A DNA stretch of 64,000 nt from Actinomycetes bacterium (GTDB lineage Bacteria; Actinomycetota; Coriobacteriia; Coriobacteriales; Eggerthellaceae), in assembly GCA_023429565.1 (NCBI GenBank), contig JAEZDJ010000037.1:1-64000 (forward strand), given 5' to 3'. Of this stretch, positions 58,252-64,000 are shown in pieces. A program made the position numbers and the translations under genes. Numbering within the stretch: position 1 is the first letter of the stretch; each line of letters starts with the position of its first letter. The notes under the pieces are model-generated. The model saw only the letters and a list, made by a program, of their open reading frames with translations, had not been told where the DNA came from and ran no database searches.

Positions 58252-59213
58252 CGAACAGCGGAGAAAGCGATGGACAAGCGCGCACGAACGCAGCGCGCGA
58301 CATCCCAAAGCCCCATCGAGGCAATCCTCATGCCCAGAAGCGCCTCGGACGCAAGGATGACAGCGACGCCCGCCAAGGCCACGACGTTTGCCTCCTCCCC
58401 AAAAAAGGCGATGCCGAGCACGACCGCAACGACAATCTCGACGGATGCGATGACCGGCACGCTGGCAACATTCGAAACAAGCTGGAGCCCCCGGTAATAG
58501 AGAAGATACGCGAGAGCCGTCGGAACGAGAGCAAGGAAAAACCCGATGGCCAACACCGAGGGATCATGCACTGCAGGCTGATCCCAGGGACGCGTGACAG
58601 GGATAAGAAACAATGCCGCAAACAGGTAGCTGTAGGTGCTGACCACAAAAGGATCACAGCGATTTGCGGCAAGTCGGCCGATGACGGCGGTCATCGCATA
58701 GCAAAAGCCCGCCACGATGCCGCACGCCAATCCGACGACCGGCAACATCGACACATCAAAGCGCAGGCCCGTCGAGGCCATCACGCATCCTCCCACGTTC
58801 AAGGCAAGCACAAGCACCTTGCCGCCAGGAAGCCTCTCCCCAAAGATGACGAGGCACGCAAGAGCCGTGAACACGGGAGCTATATTGGTCAGGGCGACGC
58901 TCGTCCCCACCCCCGCAAGGTTGACCGACCAGCAATACGCGACATTGTAGAGACCCTGGCAAAGAATGCCGAGGGCCGCACATACCACGATCGTTTTCCT
59001 ATCGACCCTGAGCGCCTTGAGGCCGCCCCTGAGCACCGTGAGGACGATGAGGATCAAGAACGCAAAGGACACCCTCAAAAAGCTCGTGAGTTCGGCGGAA
59101 GCGCCCAAGCCGTCCATGACGCGAACAAGCGGGCCTATCGTGCCCCAGATCACGCCCCCCGCAAAGATGAGGGCGACTCCCTTCGAATCCCCCTTCAGCC
59201 GAACCGTCTCCAT
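58248..59213 (-). CDS. EamA-family (DMT) transporter
   Basis: A 321-residue integral membrane protein with ten spans in two EamA repeats (ALIFAGGVIWGTIGPLVRV at the start of the first, VVGLACGIVAGFCYAMTAVIG at the start of the second). It probably exports a metabolite. GAGAGG precedes the ATG at 59213. It is divergent from a LysR regulator 113 bases away, which is the likely activator. Its end overlaps the convergent alpha/beta hydrolase gene by four bases. Confidence 0.9.
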   Translation of the reverse strand: METVRLKGDSKGVALIFAGGVIWGTIGPLVRVMDGLGASAELTSFLRVSFAFLILIVLTVLRGGLKALRVDRKTIVVCAALGILCQGLYNVAYCWSVNLAGVGTSVALTNIAPVFTALACLVIFGERLPGGKVLVLALNVGGCVMASTGLRFDVSMLPVVGLACGIVAGFCYAMTAVIGRLAANRCDPFVVSTYSYLFAALFLIPVTRPWDQPAVHDPSVLAIGFFLALVPTALAYLLYYRGLQLVSNVASVPVIASVEIVVAVVLGIAFFGEEANVVALAGVAVILASEALLGMRIASMGLWDVARCVRARLSIAFSAVR

Positions 59214-59326
59214 GTCAAGCGACCTCTCCCTGTTTTCTTGAGAAAAGGTTAGGGTTGAGGACGTTCCAGCGGAAGAGAGACCCTAGAATACCCGTATAAG
59301 TCTTTCTAATACTTTGAGGAACGCCG

Positions 59327-60181
59327 ATGGATTCAAGAAAACTCGAGATGCTCCTGACGACGATACGGACAGGAAGCTTCAGCAAGGCGGCCGCCGAGCT
59401 CTGCTGCACGCAATCGGCGGTGACGCAGGCCATGAACAGCCTCGAGGGAGAGCTCGGCTGCAAGGTCCTCGAGCGCGACCACCGCGGCGTGAGGCTCACG
59501 GCCGCCGGCGAGGAGCTCTACCCTGACATCGTCAGCGCCGAAATGAACATGAGACAGCTTGCGGACCATGCCGCCCAAATCGCCGGAGCCCGCACGCTCC
59601 CCTTGCGAATCGGCGTGTTCTCAAGCATTTCGACAACCTGGCTGCCGCCCCTGCTGCGCGCCTACAAACTCCTCCGCCCCGAAGTCTTCTTTGACATACG
59701 GGTGGGCACGGACAGCATCGTCCAATGGCTGTCCCACGGGGAAATAGACGTGGCGCTCGGCGACGATGCCCGATGCCGGGCATTCCACTTCAGGCCCCTG
59801 CAGGATGATCCCTATTGCGCGGTGCTCCCGGAGGGGACCGTGGACAAGGAGCGAAAGCGAATAGCCCAGGACGAGCTGGCCCAACTCCCCTTTCTGATGG
59901 CTCCGATGAATGCCCTCGACCGGCACCTCTCCGTGATTCCCCACAACAGGACGAATGTGAACTGCGACGATGATTCGACGCTCCTGTCCATGATCGAACA
60001 AGGACTGGGTGCTACCGTGATGCCAGCGCTGTGCCTCACCGGCAGGCAGGCGCGCGTCCACGTGCTCGAGCTGGAGCCAGCCGCCAAACGCGTTCTCGGC
60101 GTCGCGTTGCCGAAGGCACCGACCCGGACAGCTTCGCTGTTCGCCTCGTTTCTGGTCGATGAGTTTTCCGACAGTAGATGA
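59327..60181 (+). CDS. LysR-family transcriptional regulator
   Basis: A 284-residue LysR regulator. The N-terminal helix-turn-helix (LEMLLTTIRTGSFSKAAAELCCTQSAVTQAMNSLEGELGCKVLERDHRGVRLTAAGEEL) is canonical, followed by a periplasmic-binding-protein-like effector domain. TTGAGGAACGCC precedes the ATG. It is divergent from the EamA transporter gene and probably controls it in response to a metabolite that the transporter exports. The 59214-59326 gap contains TATAAG near 59298 that may be its -10. Confidence 0.92.
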   Translation: MDSRKLEMLLTTIRTGSFSKAAAELCCTQSAVTQAMNSLEGELGCKVLERDHRGVRLTAAGEELYPDIVSAEMNMRQLADHAAQIAGARTLPLRIGVFSSISTTWLPPLLRAYKLLRPEVFFDIRVGTDSIVQWLSHGEIDVALGDDARCRAFHFRPLQDDPYCAVLPEGTVDKERKRIAQDELAQLPFLMAPMNALDRHLSVIPHNRTNVNCDDDSTLLSMIEQGLGATVMPALCLTGRQARVHVLELEPAAKRVLGVALPKAPTRTASLFASFLVDEFSDSR

Positions 60182-60315
60182 CATGGTGCAACAGAGGCAT
60201 GTTCGGGAACAAAAAATCGCGGGAAGGAACGCGGGTTGCCCTCAGTTTTTTTAGGGAGGGGTACCGGTTTTCTTTGGTTCATCAGAAGCTCGACCATAGA
60301 GAATGGAGTTTTGGC

Positions 60316-60870
60316 TTGAACATACGAATTGCCACATCTTGCGATGCAAAAAACGTGAGAGACATCTATGCCCCTTATGTCGAAGAGACCGCAATAACCT
60401 TTGAATACGAGACTCCTTCTGTCGAAGAGTTTGAAAGGAGGATTCTACTCACCTCGGAACACTATCCTTTCTTGGTCGCAGAAGGAGACGGTGGGCTCGT
60501 GGGGTATGCATATGCGGGCCGCTTTCATGACAGGCCTGCCTATGACTGGGCGGTCGAGACCTCGATCTACGTTGCCCGAAGTTGCCGCGGCTCAGGCATT
60601 GGAAGAAGGCTTCACGAAGCCCTCGAGCGGTCGCTCGGCAAACAGGGCATCCTGAACATGTGTGCTTGCATAGCATGCGCACGCGAGCACGATTCCCATC
60701 TGCCTGAAGGCAGCATCGATTTCCACGAGCGCCTTGGTTATCGCATGGTTGGCAGGTTCGAGTGCTGCGGGCATAAGTTTGGCCGATGGTATGACGTGGC
60801 ATGGATGGAGAAATTAATAGGAGATCATGATGCGTCTGCAAGCCCTGTTGTGCCGTTCTCTCAAATCTAG
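60316..60870 (+). CDS. GNAT-family acetyltransferase (phosphinothricin acetyltransferase-like)
   Basis: A 184-residue GNAT protein of the phosphinothricin/methionine sulfoximine acetyltransferase type: IRIATSCDAKNVRDIYAPYVEETAITFEYETPSVEEFERRI, YPFLVAEGDGGLVGYAYAGRFHDRPAYDWAVETSIYVARSCRGSGIGRRL with the acetyl-CoA loop (R-G-S-G-I-G), and FHERLGYRMVGRFECCGHKFGRWYDVAWMEK. I start it at the TTG at 60316 because GGAG lies eight bases upstream. The frame extends to 60178 without a ribosome site or family residues. It may acetylate amino acid analogues. It is a single gene. Confidence 0.87.
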   Translation: MNIRIATSCDAKNVRDIYAPYVEETAITFEYETPSVEEFERRILLTSEHYPFLVAEGDGGLVGYAYAGRFHDRPAYDWAVETSIYVARSCRGSGIGRRLHEALERSLGKQGILNMCACIACAREHDSHLPEGSIDFHERLGYRMVGRFECCGHKFGRWYDVAWMEKLIGDHDASASPVVPFSQI

Positions 60871-60975
60871 AGAGAACGGCGGGTTCACGATGCTCGGCGA
60901 AAGGGTCCATCAAGACGATTCGTATTTCTCCAAAGTGCGGATCGGAATTCCTCCTTCCATCATACATAGGTTCGC

Positions 60976-62238
60976 CTACGCCACCTGATGTCTCCTGAAG
61001 GAAGCCGCTGATAAAGGAATGCAAAGAATGATGACCAGGGAATAGACGACAACGATCATTGAGGGCAAGTCAAGCACCAGCGGCCCAAACGGATATGAGA
61101 CAAGCGATCCGAAGGAAACCGAAGCGGCCCCATAGGGAAAGAGATCCGTGATGCGAGCGATAATCCCATTGCCCCCCGAGGGAATCATGGCCGTCAAAAC
61201 GACGAGAACCATGTCCACAACAAAGACCCCAAGCGCCGAGCGCATGTGCGCAGACAGAAAAAGCGTCAACGCAGCGAAGCCCAGCGTCATGAGATAGGCA
61301 AGACCGACCTCCAAGAGCACCGCCTGCACCATCGTTAGGCCGTACGGTATGGCAAGGTCAATGTTCTGCAAAGGAAGCGTCGCGCCGCCAACGCCGAAGA
61401 ATGCGAGGGGGACACCGCAGACGATTATGGTAGCAAGAACAAAGAGCGCGGTCGTGTAGATAAATGAAGCGGCGATTTTTGCCACGACAAGCCTCGAACG
61501 TCCGTAGCGTGAGGACAGGAGTATCGCATCGGTGCGAGCCTGGTATTCCCCTGCAAACACCGACGAGAGCGTCACGCAGACGGCGAGAACCGCGAAGACC
61601 AGAAAACCGATACAGTCGATGATGTCGCTCCAGCCCTCCACATATCCGTACTCAAAGGGAGTCTCGACGCTCGCCTGCTTGCTCATCCAGTACTCACGCT
61701 CCGCATCCGAATACACCCATACGCCTCCTCCTCCACCATCGTCAAGCCTCCCCTTCACTTTCGAGGACACCGCCTCATAGAAACCAGCAGCTTCATTACT
61801 GTCAATGCCTGCTGCGATCTGGTAAGGCTCCTGAGCCCCGGTCTTCCACGGCGACAAAAGGTAGGCATAGTAGGGGTCATAGAATCTTGCCAAGGTGTCA
61901 CGATCATAGGTCTCTGACATGAGGCTGAAGGCTGCGGCGTCACTCAGGCCGGCAAGTCGAGAGGGCTCTATCTTCTCAAAGGCCATCGTCCGATAGTGCG
62001 CCATGTCTTCCACAATGCGGTCCGGCGTGAGCGGTCCCGCATGGGTTTGCCGCATTTCACGCGCCTGGGCGATAGCCGCCGTCCCCCTCAACTGGACATC
62101 AACACTGCTCGCCGTGATCTGTTGGGCAATGTTCGAAGCCATGATGGCGCCCAAGAGGAGCAGAACGCCCACATTGACAAACAGAGAAACCTTGGTAAAG
62201 AGCATCTTCTTAAGTTCAAATGCGATGAGCTTACACAT
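60976..62238 (-). CDS. ABC-2-type permease
   Basis: A 420-residue membrane protein of the ABC-2 transporter type: one span near residue 20, an extracytoplasmic-like loop of about 160 residues with a glycine run (GRLDDGGGGGVWVY), then five or six spans towards the C-terminus. It starts at an ATG at 62238, after GGGGGGCG. The first eight bases overlap the end of the ATPase gene. A much longer frame to 62736 is read out of the ATPase. It forms an ABC exporter with the ATPase. Substrate unknown. Confidence 0.87.
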   Translation of the reverse strand: MCKLIAFELKKMLFTKVSLFVNVGVLLLLGAIMASNIAQQITASSVDVQLRGTAAIAQAREMRQTHAGPLTPDRIVEDMAHYRTMAFEKIEPSRLAGLSDAAAFSLMSETYDRDTLARFYDPYYAYLLSPWKTGAQEPYQIAAGIDSNEAAGFYEAVSSKVKGRLDDGGGGGVWVYSDAEREYWMSKQASVETPFEYGYVEGWSDIIDCIGFLVFAVLAVCVTLSSVFAGEYQARTDAILLSSRYGRSRLVVAKIAASFIYTTALFVLATIIVCGVPLAFFGVGGATLPLQNIDLAIPYGLTMVQAVLLEVGLAYLMTLGFAALTLFLSAHMRSALGVFVVDMVLVVLTAMIPSGGNGIIARITDLFPYGAASVSFGSLVSYPFGPLVLDLPSMIVVVYSLVIILCIPLSAASFRRHQVA

Positions 62239-63196
62239 GACGCCCCCCTTCATCCCGACGCGAACGGAACCCGAGGCGAAAGCTCCCATAGTCCGCCTCG
62301 TTCTTTCTCTCGTTTGGGACATCGTTGCTGAATACGTAGAGGTAGACATCTTCCAGATTCGGATCAGCCGGCACAGGTGAGGCACTGCCGAGCACTTCGG
62401 GCATCTCATCGGCCACAAAACGCACCACAGCCTGACCATCGTCGATATACCGTACATTCCCCACACATGGCACCGCGGCCGCCCTGTTGGCCGTCTCTGC
62501 GTCCACACGACATTCCCAGACCTTCCCCACAGCACTCGCGATGACCTCATCCGGCGAACCTCGCATGATGAACGACCCTGCACGCATAACAAGAATATCG
62601 TCCGCAATGTACTCAACATCGGAAACGATGTGCGTGGACAGCAGAACCATCTTGTCCTGAGCGAGATTCGATATGATGTTTCTGAAGCGAACACGCTCCT
62701 TAGGATCAAGTCCGGCAGTCGGCTCATCGAGGACAAGCACCGCCGGATCGTTCAGCAAAGCCTGCGCGATCCCAAGACGTCGTTTCATTCCCCCTGAAAA
62801 CGTTCCGACTTTCGCCCCGGCGTCCCCATCAAGGCCCACCATGTCGAGCAACTCCATGCTCCGCCCACGCGAGAAACGTCGATTGATACCCTTGAGCGCT
62901 GCCATGTACTCCATGAAGTCCAAGGCAGTGAATCCCGGATAAGAACCGAAATCCTGAGGAAGGTATCCGAGCAGCGACCTATATCCATCGCCCAGCGATC
63001 GTATATCCTTTCCGTCCAAGAGCACCTGACCGAAAGTGGGCCTCAGCAGGTCGCAGACCATGCGCATGAGCGTGGTCTTCCCAGCCCCATTCGATCCAAG
63101 CAGTCCATGCACCCCAAGACCGAACCTTGCCGACACTCGGTCAACGACAATCTTTGAGTCAAACTGCTTCGAGAGTCTATCGAGTTCCAGTTCCAT
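62231..63196 (-). CDS. ABC transporter ATP-binding protein
   Basis: A 321-residue ATPase of the ABC-2 (drug/bacteriocin exporter) family. Walker A is GSNGAGKTTLM, Q-loop LPQDFGSYP, signature FSGGMKRRLGIAQAL, Walker B VLVLDEPTAGLDP, and H-loop LLSTHIVSDV. The C-terminal 90 residues are a variable extension common to the family (Gldg/BcrA-like). AAAGAGGTTCC precedes the ATG. It lies between an upstream membrane protein gene and the downstream ABC-2 permease in one operon. Confidence 0.93.
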   Translation of the reverse strand: MELELDRLSKQFDSKIVVDRVSARFGLGVHGLLGSNGAGKTTLMRMVCDLLRPTFGQVLLDGKDIRSLGDGYRSLLGYLPQDFGSYPGFTALDFMEYMAALKGINRRFSRGRSMELLDMVGLDGDAGAKVGTFSGGMKRRLGIAQALLNDPAVLVLDEPTAGLDPKERVRFRNIISNLAQDKMVLLSTHIVSDVEYIADDILVMRAGSFIMRGSPDEVIASAVGKVWECRVDAETANRAAAVPCVGNVRYIDDGQAVVRFVADEMPEVLGSASPVPADPNLEDVYLYVFSNDVPNERKNEADYGSFRLGFRSRRDEGGRHV

Positions 63197-63228
63197 AGGA
63201 ACCTCTTTCTTGATATCGTTTCAGACAA

Positions 63229-63984
63229 TTAATGCCTTGCGAGGAAGACAGCATGATCGAGTCCTGCAGAAGCATTTCTCAACCAGACGCACAGCTCGCG
63301 AGCAGTCCAGATACCCCCGGCTATAACGATCAGCGTCCATATGCCCGTGGATGCCGACAAATACATGGCAGGAAAGATCAAATACGCTGCCATCGCAAGC
63401 GCCATCACACTGCCGACCCATCCGGCCGACAGCATGAGCGTCCCCGGCATGGATATCCTACGAGACATCCAGAGGCACCCGGCACAGGCCAGGAAATATG
63501 GCGCGCACACATGCAGCAAGATGGCAAAGCCATCGGTTTCGGAAAAAATAGGGACAGCGATGGCCATAGCCGTCGCCACAAGCACATCAGAACAACCGAA
63601 GACGATGAGGCGGGCAAGGGCAACCGACCCGGAATCAAACCGACACGCGCATTCAAGCTCAACCATCTGGGAGCCTCTGCTCGAAAGCAGGCTCGGAATG
63701 GCTATAAGGACGCTTGCCGCGCCAAGGATGCTTGCCGCGAGCAGAAGAGGCCCATCGCGCTTTTCGAACAGGCATAAAACCACCATGGCAGCGACAAGAG
63801 CGACATTCAGAACCCAGACATACCGCCTGATGAAACGTACCTGTGAGACGACGAATCCCGCAAGGGTCAGATCGTCAGCCAACGCAGACATTGTTCCAGT
63901 CATGGAAACAAGCGTTTTTGCAAAGCGCGCTCTGTCATGTGGGTCAGAACATGTTCGAGTAGACCGATAATGCGTTTTAAGCAT
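63229..63984 (-). CDS. membrane protein of the ABC exporter operon, possibly extending past the right edge
   Basis: About 251 residues with a soluble N-terminal part of some 50 residues and six hydrophobic spans. I recognise no family. It lies 32 bases upstream of the ABC ATPase and is probably co-transcribed with it; similar ATPase/permease pairs commonly have such a partner, often preceded by an ECF sigma factor gene. The frame remains open from the ATG at 63984 to the window end (codons for KAIEH), and no clear ribosome site precedes that ATG, so the true start may lie outside the window. Confidence 0.6.
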   Translation of the reverse strand: MLKTHYRSTRTCSDPHDRARFAKTLVSMTGTMSALADDLTLAGFVVSQVRFIRRYVWVLNVALVAAMVVLCLFEKRDGPLLLAASILGAASVLIAIPSLLSSRGSQMVELECACRFDSGSVALARLIVFGCSDVLVATAMAIAVPIFSETDGFAILLHVCAPYFLACAGCLWMSRRISMPGTLMLSAGWVGSVMALAMAAYLIFPAMYLSASTGIWTLIVIAGGIWTARELCVWLRNASAGLDHAVFLARH

Positions 63985-64000
63985 ATGTTCGATGGCTTTT

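Noticed and set aside
62239..62736. Long N-terminal extension of the ABC-2 permease frame
   Set aside because: It lies entirely inside the ATPase gene in another frame. The ATG at 62238 has a strong ribosome site and directly precedes the first membrane span.

Overview
The window is a GC-rich, densely packed bacterial chromosome segment. It carries about 55 genes on both strands and no rRNA, tRNA, CRISPR array or intact transposon that I could find. The gene content points to an anaerobic actinobacterium of the class Coriobacteriia, probably family Eggerthellaceae. Evidence for this is inference from gene families: a LuxR regulator with about twelve membrane spans, a Tat-exported Fe-S/flavin enoate-reductase-type lipoprotein, an aldo/keto reductase with ferredoxin domains, a flavo-diiron protein with rubredoxin, and lar (nickel-pincer cofactor) genes. 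I cannot name the species.

Layout. 1-9 kb: a partial gene at the left edge, an HxlR regulator divergent from an FMN-binding PNPOx-fold protein, a flavodoxin, a membrane-protein/radical-SAM pair followed by an OmpR/histidine-kinase pair, a membrane protein, and a cupin plus aldo/keto reductase pair. 9-20 kb: a TspO-like protein, a Tat lipoprotein phosphoesterase, a GHKL kinase/LytTR regulator pair, a flavo-diiron protein with a 53-residue rubredoxin, the large Tat enoate-reductase-like lipoprotein divergent from the membrane LuxR regulator, and peptidase E. 20-28 kb: an EamA exporter, a UvrA paralogue, a TetR operon with a perfect operator, two small DUF genes, and a MerR regulator divergent from an Fe-S aldo/keto reductase. 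28.5-31 kb: larE-larB-larC1 preceded by an overlapping 38-codon ORF. 31-37.4 kb: a MarR-GNAT operon with three operator-like sites, a PTS EIIC-EAL fusion, and a LexA-controlled Y-family polymerase with a YolD-like partner and YjdF. 37.5-43 kb: a heptad-repeat secreted protein, an MMPL transporter and TetR, then a relic of a TOTE-type primase gene and an inverted-repeat element. 43-54 kb: a Ski2-like helicase and a six-gene polyamine-type ABC, S15 hydrolase and MFS operon. 54-64 kb: aminotransferase plus D-hydroxyacid dehydrogenase, a lipoprotein, an alpha/beta hydrolase, EamA/LysR, GNAT, and an ABC exporter operon running off the right edge.

Co-regulation visible in the DNA. Three nearly identical MerR (AdhR/NmlR-like) promoters with 19-bp spacers lie before the flavodoxin, the cupin/aldo-keto reductase pair and the Fe-S aldo/keto reductase. 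The MerR gene in the window (26595-27071) is the obvious candidate to control all three, which suggests a carbonyl or electrophile stress regulon. The polymerase/YolD pair has a TATAAT box abutting a LexA box. The MarR and TetR operons carry self-evident operators.

The most unusual items are the EIIC-EAL fusion, the decayed TOTE-type gene with a 17-bp tandem duplication, the lar cluster with a minimal LarC and a coupled small ORF, and the MerR regulon.
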